DNA from: Henckelia pumila
Lineage: Eukaryota > Streptophyta > Magnoliopsida > Lamiales > Gesneriaceae
NCBI RefSeq assembly: GCF_033568475.1
Contig: NC_133121.1
Location: forward strand, 2,170,001-2,234,000
Direction: 5' to 3'
DNA: 64,000 nt
This document shows, in pieces, positions 53,131-64,000 of the stretch (position 1 is the stretch's first letter; the number at the start of each line of letters is the position of its first letter). The notes beneath the pieces were generated by a model. The model was not told the origin of the DNA, ran no database searches, and saw only the letters and a list, made by a program, of their open reading frames with translations. A program made the translations under genes and the position numbers.

Positions 53131-53251
53131 GGGTCATATTCGTGTGACGGGTCTCTTATATGGGTTATCCATTAAAAAGTATTACATTTTATGTCAAAAG
53201 TATTACTTATTATTATAAATATGGATAGGGTTGACCCGTCTCACGAATGAG
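53131..53251. mobile_element. Small inverted-repeat MITE inside the copia fossil
   Basis: A 121-bp insert is flanked by an exact 10-bp duplication, accgttgcac (53121-53130 and 53252-53261). Ends are inverted: tcatattcgtgtgacgggtc on the left against ctcattcgtgagacgggtc on the right (reverse complement). Duplication length suggests the Mutator-like class. It lies between the 5' LTR and gag of the retroelement, so it is younger than that insertion. Confidence 0.75.
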
Positions 53252-53972
53252 ACCGTTGCACAGGAGTGTTACTCGAGAAAAAATAGGTGGTGGAAAATCG
53301 CTGGTGAGTACAAAACTCGTGAACATGATGATCATAGTCGTTATGAAAAATATCCTTAGAAAAGCCAAAAACTCCATCTTCTTTTTCGAAAAAAAAACCG
53401 AGGAGAATGTTTTGAGATGAAGAATGAATTTTGGTGTGATTGAGAATGAGTTTGAGTGAACATATTTATAGGCAAAAAACTAGCCGTTTATGACCGTTTG
53501 TGACCGTTGAGGGTAAGAAAAAAATGATTATGTGTTGAATAAAAATTCGTGATAATCATGTGATGCGTATAATGATAATCATAATTAAATATACGCAATA
53601 AAATATATATCATATCACGTTATTATAAGGTCAGTGTCCTAGACAACCTCTTATATAATAACATGAAATTATATATTGATATAGTTAGTATATATACATA
53701 TATCATATCACGTTATTGTTTAAAAACCTTAGAGGCTTTTATACTTGTCGTATCCCTTACCGGGAGTGTGGGATGTCGTCTTAACATCCTCCCAGGATTT
53801 ATAACAAGTTTTTAAAAACTAATTTTTTTTTCATAACATGATAATATATATTAAATATATACACAATAAACAATAAAATAATTATTCTTACTTGTTGAAT
53901 ATTTTTGACTTCTTCTTGTATTTTGGATCGTCGGAAAATATAGAGAACCTTCGAGCGATCGTGCTGATAACG

Positions 53973-54242
53973 TGTTGTGAAAAAGTAAAAATTTACGGTA
54001 AAAAGTAAATATTCCAAAAACTCAAAATATATCAAACTCTACACTTTATAATATTTTTCTCTCAACTTCAATTGTATTTTTCATCACAAATGAAGACCTA
54101 TTTATAGATCCACATTTGAGATTAGTCCAAAAATTAAAACATCATCATCTACATCATCACACACTAATTTTCCACATTTTACAACTCAATATTCAACATT
54201 CAATATTCAATATTCAACATAATAATAATATATTTTTCAACA
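53973..54242 (-). repeat. Right LTR (5' LTR) of the copia fossil
   Basis: 270 bp, near-identical to 47902-48171, followed on the right by the cccac target duplication. Confidence 0.9.
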
Positions 54243-54247
54243 CCCAC

Positions 54248-55359
54248 CATATTTGTCTCACAAAACTTCGTAATTTGACTTGAATTTAACTAGGACAAAT
54301 TAGAGATGCAAGTGGTCCAGCTAGCTACACACACCCCACATCGGCTAGTTGGCTAATAAAGGGATGTCAACGAGGAGAGACGGTGAGTTTGATATCTCCG
54401 AGTACTTCATTCCGTTTGTCTTAAATTTTATTTAATTGGTAGAGTTTAAATCCGCATAATTTATTTTCTAAAAAAAAACAATAACATATTTTATTGTTTG
54501 TTACATCTTTGTCATTCATAAAAATTATTTATACAATAATCCAATGTTATATATAAATATTAAAATTACTTAAATAATACACGTATGATAATAATATTAT
54601 TTTCGGATGTGTCCCAGAATGACATCATCATCATATATATATTCATATTCACTCTCAGCTGTTGCATGGATTTGAAAATTTTCCCAAACTCGAAACCACA
54701 CCTAACAACGCACACCTAATCTATTAAATTTACCGATAAAATTTTATTTATCTTACATATTATAAATGACCCACCCCATACTCTTTTATATAGAGTTTTT
54801 ATAGCGTGGATAACCACCATGGGTACTATATAGGAAACAATTGATGTGACATCTTATATATCCAATCAAATTGTCACGTTAGTTTTTGTTTATATAAGTG
54901 CTCATGATGATTCTGAATAATTTCTAAATTCCTTTTATATATACATCTCCGATATCATTTTCTTCTATGAATTGGTCTCCTTCTCTGCGTTAATGTTACG
55001 GGAAAATTACAAATTAATAGAAGAAACAAAGCCATTTTTAATGTGGATGTTATAGTTGGGGTTATAAATCCAAGACAAATCTCTAATGAAAGTGATCGAA
55101 TTGAAAGATTAACGGCTTGGACGAGTCATTTTTTTTAATATAGTTTTCATTCACGGATACAAATTACATTATCGACACTTATCTAATAGATGTCACGTTA
55201 GTGAATCAAAATAACTAGAAAAAAAACATTATTAAACTAAAATTTTATTAAAAACCCTAACCAAAACTCAAAATTTGGCAACTTACTTGAAAAACACATC
55301 AATTTTTCTAAATAATGTATAAAATAAATTACGGTTTTGTATATATATATATATATATA
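54248..55359. other. AT-rich intergenic right of the LTR element
   Basis: No gene recognised. A stretch near 54780-54920 shares short words (gtgacatc, atccaat, agtgctcat) with the MITE at 55360 and may be a decayed relative. Confidence 0.4.
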
Positions 55360-55499
55360 AGATTTTGATATTGTGAGCACCCATAATGTGCACTTATGTG
55401 TGCACCGCTGACGTGACATCCTCTACATCCAATAGATAAACGCCACATCAACAGGTGCACTCATAAGTGCACATGATAGGTGCTCATAATATCAAAACT

Positions 55500-55500
<1 letters not shown>
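55360..55500. mobile_element. Inverted-repeat MITE in TA-rich DNA (family A)
   Basis: The arms, about 45 bp each, are imperfect inverted repeats: ttttgatattgtgagcacc on the left against ttttgatattatgagcacct on the right (reverse complement), then atgtgcacttatg in both. The loop contains gacgtgacatcctctacatc. It is embedded between long TA runs, so the exact target duplication cannot be told. About 140 bp, non-coding. Confidence 0.75.

Positions 55501-55502
<2 letters not shown>

Positions 55503-55550
<48 letters not shown>
55503..55550. repeat. (TA)n microsatellite
   Basis: About 24 TA units directly beside the MITE. Shorter TA runs occur at 55341-55358 and 55890-55930. Confidence 0.9.
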
Positions 55551-55551
<1 letters not shown>

Positions 55552-55928
55552 TATATTCAAAATGTAAATTGTAATAAATTTAATTCAACCTTCCAACTTA
55601 CAAAACACTAGTCACGGTGCGTCCGTGACACCTTCAACACACGAGAATATCGACTTATTTCTCCACTTCAATCAATTAATTCATCTAAGTATATTTCGTG
55701 AAGACAATGATTATTGATTTCAGGTCAATTTTCAAACTGTTTTTCCAATGAAAAAAAGCGAGTTACCTAACTCATTTGATTTAGCAAAATTATTTTAAAA
55801 GTATCAAAATAATATATAGCGGTAAGATTTCATCGTGTAATTCCACCTTTATTTGATCCATTATATTTAAAACAATATTTTATATTAATATATATATATT
55901 AATATATATATATATATATATATATTAA

Positions 55929-56079
55929 TATAGAGTTCTTTTATGGTGCCCAACATTATATTCCCATTCATGTCCACCATGTACAATAGATGAGTTGACC
56001 GGTACAATAGATGAGTTGACTTGTACATGGTGGGCATGAAATGGGCATATAGTGTTGGGCACCATAAAAGAACTCTATA
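55929..56079. mobile_element. Inverted-repeat MITE in TA-rich DNA (family B)
   Basis: A 151-bp element with an essentially perfect terminal inverted repeat of about 27 bp: tatagagttcttttatggtg continuing into cccaaca, mirrored at the right end. The middle holds a head-to-tail duplicate of gtacaatagatgagttgac. TA-rich flanks hide the target duplication. Young by the intactness of its arms. Confidence 0.82.
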
Positions 56080-57624
56080 TATATATTAATATATATATAT
56101 ATAACACGTGCAAGTGACTATAAATCTGAATGTATAATGTTTTAAAGTAACTAATTTGATCATTTTAGTAAATAGAGAAAAATGTTCTTATTTTCTTATT
56201 TTGATAATTTTATTATTTATTACTTATATTTATCAACTTTCATATTTTTTAATTTAAAATAATTAAATAATTTATCTATAAATATAATATAAATTATTTA
56301 TGCATGTGAATCTTGCGTTTATAGATTACTAGCGGTAACGCACATGCATTGCGTGTGTAACATAATACATAAATATTATATGTGGTGCATATATTATAAC
56401 ATTTATTTTTAAAGGTTTGATTTTAGTATGATATGCATTTTTCTTAATTTGACACTTTTATGATGATTTTTTTTTCTTTTTTTGCAATTTGAGGTTGGAG
56501 TAGGGGTGCAAACGAGTCGATTCGAGCTCAAATATCATACTGCTCGAGCTCGACTCGTATTTTGTCTACTCGAGCTTGAGCTCGATCGAGTGAATAATTT
56601 CATACTCGAACTCGAAAAATAAAAATATATATAACTATAATATTATATTTATATATTTTTATCTTATAAAAATAATAATATATAAATATAACATATATAA
56701 TAAAAATGGTATAAAAAATATATAAATATAATATTATAGTTATATATATTTTTATATTATTTATATTTATATAATTATATATATATATATATGTCTTATC
56801 AAGTAGTTCGCTATAAAAAAAATATTTACGAAATTGAGTCAAACATTAAAATTGAAAACAGCGAAAAAAATATGTACGAAATTCGATTATCCTAATATTT
56901 TTTTATGATACTGATATTCATATACTTGCTTACATTTTCTCATGTTTTACAGATTATTGATTATTTTATATTCTCTACAATCCAGATGATTTTGTTACGG
57001 TCCTATGAGCTTGGTTTTCATTTTATTCTCGATTTCTCTCATATTTTTTTCAACATAATATTATTCCATTCCTGCATGCAAATAATCTTTATATTATATT
57101 ATAATTATAATCAGATAAAGTTATAACTTTAAATTTAAATACTCCTCAATTAATAAGACCAGATTCAACGCACAACATGATCTCAACATAGCAATATGAT
57201 AAGGAAAAATTGCAGCTATGGTTATGTATCTAGTATATTTGTTTATTTACATTTTAGTTATAGTTATTTATGTTATCGAAGTTTAGTCTAGTTTCATATT
57301 TCGATCTTTGTAAATTTTAATCATTTTTTTTTTTATTTGGAGTGTTGAAATATCGATATACATGCACGTCAGCGTCACATTAGTGTTATATCGACATCAC
57401 GTTGAAAAAAGACCAAAATTGTCAGAAAATAAAAATATGGACTGAAACTTAAAATTGACAATACAAAAAACTACAATTGCATAGAGATGACCATTTTTTT
57501 TAACAAAAAGATAAATAGATAAATTAATAAATGAAATTTTCTCGCATAATAATATTATCAATCCTTTTAAATACTATATGTCAACCAAGTAGTTCATATT
57601 TTTTTTATGACGTAAGAACCCACA

Positions 57625-57700
57625 TTCACTATCTTTCAGTACACATTAGCTAAATCTCGAATTAACGCAATATTCTGAAAATTACGCTAGCCAATGATCA
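57625..57700 (+). repeat. Dispersed repeat, copy 2
   Basis: Reads agtacacattagctaaatct, then cgaattaacgcaatattctg and aaaattacgctagcca. It resembles 40840-40915 in OPT intron 2. Confidence 0.5.
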
Positions 57701-57814
57701 TACTCTTGCCTCTTTTGGGGTTGTTCAATAGAAACTGTTGGATTTCAAAGAATTTTATCCTTTGTTTAGTTTGTAAATATTGATTTGGTTGGGTTGTAAT
57801 GAAATGCTATTTTC

Positions 57815-57817
57815 GTA

Positions 57818-57859
<42 letters not shown>

Positions 57860-57861
57860 TT
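57815..57861. repeat. Compound (TA)n(TG)n microsatellite
   Basis: An uninterrupted TA run passes directly into about nine TG units. Confidence 0.85.
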
Positions 57862-58728
57862 AATTATTAATCGAAACTTGTATGCCACGGCCCACGAGGA
57901 AAGTTAAAGCTCAGCCCAGATAATCTATTTGGCCCACGTAGCTCGTACTGGGCTGGGCTGGGCTGGATTTAACAATGTTAATTGTTTAAAGGAAGCACAA
58001 ATGCACAATGCCTATTTTCAAAAGAATCAGGGGTTCTGAAAAATGGCAACATCATCTTTAAATAATTTGCTATCATTAACAAAATTATAATTAATGATAA
58101 CAATATGGCTCGATTCTTTCAAATTATACGACCATCCAGACGTTATGTTTTGATATGATCTCTTGTAACACAATTGACTATCGTTCTATAAAAATTCTAA
58201 TTATTTGCATTATATGTGATTCCCATTAATCATACATTAAATTCAATATCAATTATAGTATCGAACAATTGTTATATTATCGAACATGATAGTTGATGAC
58301 AATTATAACTTAATCACCATAGCAATTAGCAACATGCAAAACGGCGCATTTCGATCTCCTATATTATAAAACGGTATAATATAATTACAATTATATGGCA
58401 TTGATACATTTAAGTAACCATTCATACATTTTAATTATTCGAAATGTAATATTCAACAGTGATGAGTCATGTTTACTCATGTATTTGTACAAAATATTAA
58501 TACATCATGTGAAACATCAAGATCTCAACCATCTATGATCATACTTTTTAGAGTAAATATATTTATATTTGTTTTTTAATAGAGTCAATATATTTATATT
58601 TGTTTTTTAATAAATATGAATATATTTGTGATATTATTATTGTATACTCTAGCATTTCTTTTGAGCGTGCATGTTTTATAAAAAATTAATTAATGAATAA
58701 AATATATGTATGACAATGCAATATTTAT

Positions 58729-58925
58729 ATTTTTTTTTGACCGCAAATAACAATTTCCATTAACTCAAATATATCACTTTATACAAAAGACAGATCCTTA
58801 GATACAAATAACTCATTGCTATGGGACAAAAGTTCGCGACACTCCAAGTTATGCCAACACTGAAAACTTTTCTGTGCAAAGAAATGTGTTAACGTGTTAG
58901 CAGCACGTGCACAATGATCTAAAAT
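58729..58925 (-). pseudogene. 5'-truncated LINE 3' end with poly(A)
   Basis: On the minus strand a short frame reads HCARAANTLTHFFAQKSF, then CWHNLECRELLSHSNELFV, matching the C-terminal end of the plant LINE RNase H domain (RxAN..TH..A). After the stop comes about 60 bases of 3' UTR and a run of about nine A at 58730-58738. Only the last roughly 200 bp of the element are present. Confidence 0.65.
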
Positions 58926-61111
58926 GAATAATATTAAAAAAATTATCACAAAATTCTCATAATCTCGTAAGGCCGTCTCATGAATTAATTATATAAGATA
59001 AATCTCCTAATATATCATACCCATGAAAAAATATAATATTTTAATATTAACTCGTTTGGTAGATTTGATAACTTCAGGATTAATTTGCAAGCCCATGTTT
59101 GTCTCAATTTTCGAGCTTAAATAAACATATGGATTGATAGAAATATATTGTAGTAGCTGGATAATGAATCTAACACTTTTGCCATTGATTAATTTTGTCC
59201 ATATGGATTACACACCATCATTTACCATACTACCCCTTCAATATAATAATAAATAATAAAATCACAACTTATTCATGAAGGGGTGGATGAGAGAATTGAG
59301 GGAAGTAAGGGTATTTTGGTCATGACATAAAATATATATTAATCAATACCACTAATATATCACACACCAAACATAATATTAACTATCAAATACAAATATA
59401 ATCTTTTTTTATTAAAGTATTATTTTTTAATTTATATATAAATTGGTTGGACTATTCTCGTGAAAAATATCTGTGGACTCTCTTATACTTATTCAAAATT
59501 TTAATACTATAATGAATTAGTAATAAGTTTTAAAAATTCATAAAATTTCAAAATAATTACGAATGTTCCCTTTTAAAAATATTATTTTAAAGTCAAAAAA
59601 AGAGAAAATACTTAATCACTTATCTAAATCTTACTATTTATTAAAAAAGAAAACGGAATCTGACTATCTTACAATTTAATTACGATTCTATTAATTACCA
59701 ACTAACTTCTAAATTTCTAATTGACCTGTGAACTTTTATTTAAAAATAAAATTATCCTCGTTATATAACTTTCCATATCCATGAAAATAATTTTTTTTAT
59801 TTTTTATTTTTAAATGTTCATGCATATTTTTATATTATCTATAATTTATCATATTCTACTAAAATACTCTTTTTTTTTAATCTCTATCTTTATCCAACTT
59901 TTAAAATTTAAATTAAATAATCATATCAATTCATAACATAAAGAATTATTATATATCAGCGTTCCTTGAATGCGATACATGCATATACATAACATTTTTT
60001 TTGATTTTGTTGGAAATTAAAACATAATCGCAATTTTATCTCACACTTCACTAATTAATTAAAAATTAGTTAATTAAAGAATCTCATAAAATATATATTT
60101 AAAATTTTAATATAATCTCGTGAAATTCACAAAATATCATAATTTCGCGGACACCACTACTATTAATTAAATATAAAATATTTAAATAAAACTTGTTATT
60201 TTTTAAAGTTTCGTCACAATCAAAACCCAGAGATTATCATAATAAAATCCCAAGGTCAGATTTTCTCCTATAATCTCGTCGCATGAAGAAATTTCGAGGA
60301 AACCACCTTTACGTGATGATTATATTATTTTAAACTCTCGTATGCAAATCCTTGCTGCTCTCTCGGACCTCTCTTTGTTTTCTCTTTCTGCACGATTGAA
60401 TCACACCCATCTCTTAATAGTTATTTTAACCAATACTGCGTAAAGGAAGCAATTCGTGATCTTCTTTTTCATACTCTTTGGTCATTTTCATGCATATATA
60501 TCTTTGAAGTGGACGAACGCCAGAAAAGATTGCTACTTTTTTGTTTTTTCGGTTCAAAAGCCGTTTGTCTCATTGGGTTGTTCTTGATTTCACCTGGGTT
60601 TTCTCGTATTCAAGCTGCCTCTGACTTTCGGAAGGTTCGCATTAAAAAGGTGAAATATTTGCGTTAATGTTGTATGCTCATACATTTTTTCTCTTCTGGT
60701 TATTTCGCGTAGATTAATGCGACCGATGATGTATAAATTTTGTTGTTTCAGCAATTTTGAGTCATTGTTGGGAATGGTTGTTATTTTGTATTTATATGCT
60801 TTGAGAGTGGATCAACGATGATTGTTGAATCTATATTTGAATCAACATGTTTGAATAGTTTAGCGGATGTGATGAGAAGTATTGATTTTGTGATAATTTG
60901 AAGATGCACACCTGATGATTTGGTGATCTAAGCTATTGGATTTCACGCATTCTTTCAGGGTAAGGAGCTGTCAAAAGGGTGATTTGGTTGTTATATACTG
61001 TTATCATCCAACTTGACACGGGTATTGAGGTTGAACAAGAACTGTACAGTATCACATCTTGTTTTTCCGCGAATTTTGGACTTGATTGATGAATGATTGA
61101 TTAGCATATTT
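58926..61111. other. AT-rich intergenic and CorA-like gene leader
   Basis: 58926-60250 is AT-rich without a recognised gene. From about 60350 the sequence becomes less AT-rich and probably holds the promoter and 5' leader of the CorA-like gene. A leader intron is plausible, with donor aaag|gtgaaa near 60648 and acceptor tttcag near 60958. Confidence 0.45.
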
Positions 61112-63956
61112 ATGGCTCTTCATCGGGTACACTCTGAGGGCGAGGATCTGGACAGAGAACCGTTGACTACCACCAACTTTCGAGGTGTTCATCTTCATAG
61201 CTCGCGTAATCCTGGTGCAGTGAGACCGAAGGCCTCTATATTTGATGGAGATGGCAATTATTATAACAAGGAATGGGATCTTTTGGAGGGCAGAGGCAAA
61301 GAGTTCTGTTGGTATCATGTGGAACTTCCGAAAGGGAATCAAAAACTATCACAATCTGCACAATACCTCATTGACTTGCTCTGTCCGCCCCTTAAACTTC
61401 AAGACATCCTCTCACTTGTTAGCAATGGACCCTTCTGTGGACATGTAGATGGTGCTCTGGTATTCAGAGTTAATTCACCTGGCCCTGCTTCTAGTAGATT
61501 TACATTCAGAATTGCTGCAAGAGTTACAGAGAATTCTGTTATAACGGTGTCATTAGGTCGTGTCCCAAGATTGGGTTTCTCCCCAGCTAACAAGTCGCTG
61601 CTATCGGAGATTCCAATCGTGGAAGGTTCGAATTATGGTGGCAGTGAAGCGAAGGATAGTGGTAGGATGGTGATTAAGGAACATGTCCTTGATTTTCTGT
61701 TGACAATGAATCATTCAGAGGGGGCTGATAATCCTGTGCCGAAATCTATTTCCAATCTCGTCGTTCACATAATTGACACACACGTAGATCACCTTCAGGA
61801 TGTTGTGATCAAGCTTGAGCTTGATCTGGATTCAGTTGAGTTGGAGATGGACAAAGGTTTGCTCCCAATTTCTTTACTTTGTTCCCATATTGCAATCTTT
61901 CGCCTGACCACCATAATAATACACTGCTAGGATACCATCCTATTTTCATGTTACAATTTTCTATAGTTCTTCCTTTTCTAATCTTAAATTAAAGGCTATT
62001 TTCGAGCAGATAATAAAAGATATACTTGTGTTACGACCATTTATGCAAGTAATTTAAACTTTATGGTTTGTTCTTGGGCTCATTCCTTCTTGTTTTTATT
62101 TGATCTTTGATTCTTTGCTAATTATGAACAAATTGATTTCCGTGTGTTGCCTACAATTTTAGGCAAATATCTCGAGTTCTTTTGAAGTGGTTACTGTGAA
62201 TTATAGCTTAAATGGGCTTAGCTGGTCTATTAGGAAACATTGTCTGTCAAGAAATCAATGTTACTCATTAAGTTTCTACATTGAATCAAACCAACATGAT
62301 AAGTAATGAAAATTCTGCATGTATAATCTTAATTTGATCTATTTCTTTCAGAGTATGTAATAGTGAAGGTTGGGGCATTCAGAAAGAACTTTCTCATCCT
62401 TGATCATATTATCTTGAAGCAAAAGAAAATAAATTAATTAAGATTAGTAGCACGTGTCTGGTCAAATCTGTTTAAGATTTAACCTTAGATTTCAAGATAA
62501 AAACCAAAAACAGCTGTGTTTATGGAAATTGTAAGAATATCGATCGTTTCAATTAACAATCAAATTAAGTTCGTTTATACTTCAATTTGTTATTTCTTCA
62601 TTTGGTAGACTATGTATATCAGAAAATGACTTCATCTCGAACAGAAAATCGAATTCTTGAAAAATATCTGAAATTGGTAGGTTATCAAGACACAGTTTAT
62701 TGTTTTCTGCATGGAGTTGTAGGTCAATAAGTGTGGCGCTAAATTGTGATTCATACATAAAACAGTAAGAAAGAGGTGGCTGCATTAGCTCTGCTCTTGA
62801 ATCCCGAAAAAAAGCAGAAAAAATGGTTGAACTCGATGATAACCCACATGTTTCTTGCATAGTTACTTGGCTGATTTGCTATATTGGTGGCATCGTTTTT
62901 ATTCTCTGCCTCGTGATGTTTGTTTTGAAACCTGTTTCCTGATCTGGTTATAGGTGGCTCTGCTCTGAAGAAACAGATGTTAGACGACAGAAAATTCCCC
63001 AAAATGCACCTCGATTTGCAACGTCTCTTGCAGGTGCGTACAGGTTTAAGTTCAATACCCTGATCCCCTCGAAAGTCTTCCTTAGAATAACTTTGACTTT
63101 CTGAATTGGTATAGCTCTGTGGCTGATTCATTAGGCAGGTTACCATTTCATGGTTGTCTAGAGAAGAATTTTCCTTCCATTTACCAGCATAAAAACAAAA
63201 GCTACGTGGGACGATAGCCGATAGACTAATTTGTAAACATCTTGTTCTATATTGCAGGTGATTGCACATGGTGAGCAAGTCTTCCCTCGTGTTAAAGAGA
63301 AGTGTTCGTTTAAAGACTGGTTCACCAGTGAAGATATCAATGCTTTGGAAGAATTGATTGGACGGATACGCAGACTAAAGGAGAATGTTGGGTTTATAGC
63401 CAACCGTGTCACAGCAATTCAAGCCGGCCTAGACAGTTGGCAGTCCGAGCAAATAAATAGAAAACTATATTATCTCTCATTCCTCTCCATCATATTTCTA
63501 CCATTATCAACAATTACCGGAGGTCAGATGCCTCCCTTCTCACCTTTTCCTTATTCAAACTTTGAATCTTTATTTTCCTCACATGGATTGTAAAAAATCA
63601 AGTCTTTATCTGTCACACTGATATTTCCATCTCATAAACTCATACAAATTTTTTGATAAATTGACAAATGCTTTCTTGTGACCACAGTTTTCGGGATGAA
63701 TGTGGGAGGTGTTCCTTGGACTGGACAAAAGGATCCGGATTTAAGCGATGGTTTTCTCAGCGTGATGTTGATATGCATTGCGATGGTTGGAATTGTTCTC
63801 CTATGCTTCCTTTTCCCGAGTCTTTACAGTCATGTCATGGCATGGCGAAGAAGACAAGTTTTGAGAAGAAGTTGGTCCATCAACCATAAATCCTTCGTCA
63901 AGAGAACCATCGCAAATGAAGAAAGAAACGGCACAGGAGGCTACCTTCCGCTTTAA
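61112..63956 (+). CDS. CorA-like divalent cation transporter
   Basis: Membrane protein of the CorA superfamily (2-TM-GxN type), which moves Mg2+ or other divalent cations. Four coding exons close in phase: 61112-61856, 62954-63033, 63258-63522 and 63688-63956, giving 452 residues. The large N-terminal cytosolic domain (about 1-340) contains an acidic helix (KLELDLDSVELEMDKG) and a later helical region (INALEELIGRIRRLKENVGF), as in CorA stalk helices. Two membrane segments end the protein: TM1 at about 344-363 (YYLSFLSIIFLPLSTITG) and TM2 at about 385-410. The pore signature GMN is intact at 366-368 (VFGMNVGG). The tail is basic. The start at 61112 (MALHRVHSEG) is the first ATG in frame. It is closest to the plant CorA-like group separate from the MRS2/MGT family, as I remember it; the ion carried cannot be read from sequence. 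Confidence 0.88.
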
Positions 63957-64000
63957 GCTGTGAATACATTTGTTCTTTCCGAGTCATCCGCCGAGGCCTT

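Larger units (their letters stand above)
47902..54242 (-). mobile_element. Ty1/copia LTR retrotransposon, nearly full-length, broken
   Basis: A 6.3-kb fossil element lies on the minus strand between exact 5-bp target duplications (cccac at 47897-47901 and 54243-54247). It has 270-bp LTRs, a purine tract beside the left LTR and a primer-binding-site-like stretch beside the right one. Parts in element order: gag with a CCHC zinc knuckle, protease/integrase, reverse transcriptase and RNase H, the copia order. The coding region looks interrupted about three or four times, so it is not functional as it stands. The two LTRs differ at only about two positions, which points to an insertion within roughly the last million years at commonly assumed plant rates. 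Confidence 0.9.
56080..58728. other. AT-rich intergenic with repeat remnants
   Basis: No gene supported. Contains a repeat-end-like motif near 56326 (ttactagcggtaacgcacat), a gtgcaaacgagtcgattcga stretch at about 56507-56620 typical of the end of plant hAT-like repeats, a TA/TG microsatellite at 57815-57861, and a dispersed repeat at 57625-57700. Open frames at 56600-56842 and 56905-57126 are low-complexity. Confidence 0.45.

Noticed and set aside
54780-54920. Possible decayed copy of the 55360 MITE
   Set aside because: Shares only short words in similar order; no arms or duplication could be defined.
56600-57126. Two open frames in AT-rich DNA
   Set aside because: They are almost entirely Ile/Tyr/Lys/Phe low-complexity translations of AT repeats.
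1-64000. CRISPR arrays, bacterial-type operons or rRNA/tRNA genes
   Set aside because: The sequence is clearly plant nuclear DNA; the only tRNA-like signal found is the SINE at 46281-46407.

Overview
The window is plant nuclear DNA. It is AT-rich and carries intron-rich genes with GT-AG junctions, plastid and mitochondrial targeting sequences, and many small plant transposons. Gene content fits a eudicot; a closer placement cannot be supported from this sequence. I rebuilt nine protein-coding genes by reading splice sites and checking that exon phases close; all nine look intact.

Gene-rich part (about 0.9-42.3 kb), left to right: a plastid fructose-1,6-bisphosphatase of the second, cysteine-poor type (+); a five-KH RNA-binding protein of the HEN4 type (+); a small Costars-family protein (-); a twin-CX9C CHCHD2/MIX17-like mitochondrial protein (+); a single-exon PORR-domain organellar RNA-splicing protein (-); a mitochondrial methylmalonate-semialdehyde dehydrogenase (MMSDH/ALDH6, -); directly beside it a second MMSDH copy (-); and an oligopeptide transporter (-). 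From memory, FBPase2, HEN4, the CHCH protein and OPT4 are consecutive genes on Arabidopsis chromosome 5, so the block looks like ancestral order with extra genes interleaved.

The most striking object is the second MMSDH copy (26435-35292). Its 17 internal coding exons have exactly the same lengths as those of its neighbour. Its first coding exon, however, has been replaced by a 532-nt exon in the same splice phase that encodes a FAR1/WRKY-GCM1-type zinc-finger DNA-binding domain, and its C-terminus is extended by imperfect repeats that resemble the ordinary C-terminal tail of the enzyme. The reading frame is open for a predicted 796 residues. An in-frame ATG just upstream of exon 2 could also give a product without the zinc finger, so this may be a two-product locus.

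From about 42.3 to 61.1 kb the window is gene-poor and full of transposon remains: nested Tourist-like MITEs, a tRNA-derived SINE with an 18-bp target duplication, LINE RNase H fossils, a nearly full-length but broken young Ty1/copia element (47902-54242) with 270-bp LTRs and a MITE inside it, two inverted-repeat MITEs in TA-rich DNA, and long AT microsatellites. The right end (61112-63956) holds a CorA-like divalent-cation transporter (+) with a GMN motif. No tRNA, rRNA or CRISPR features were recognised.
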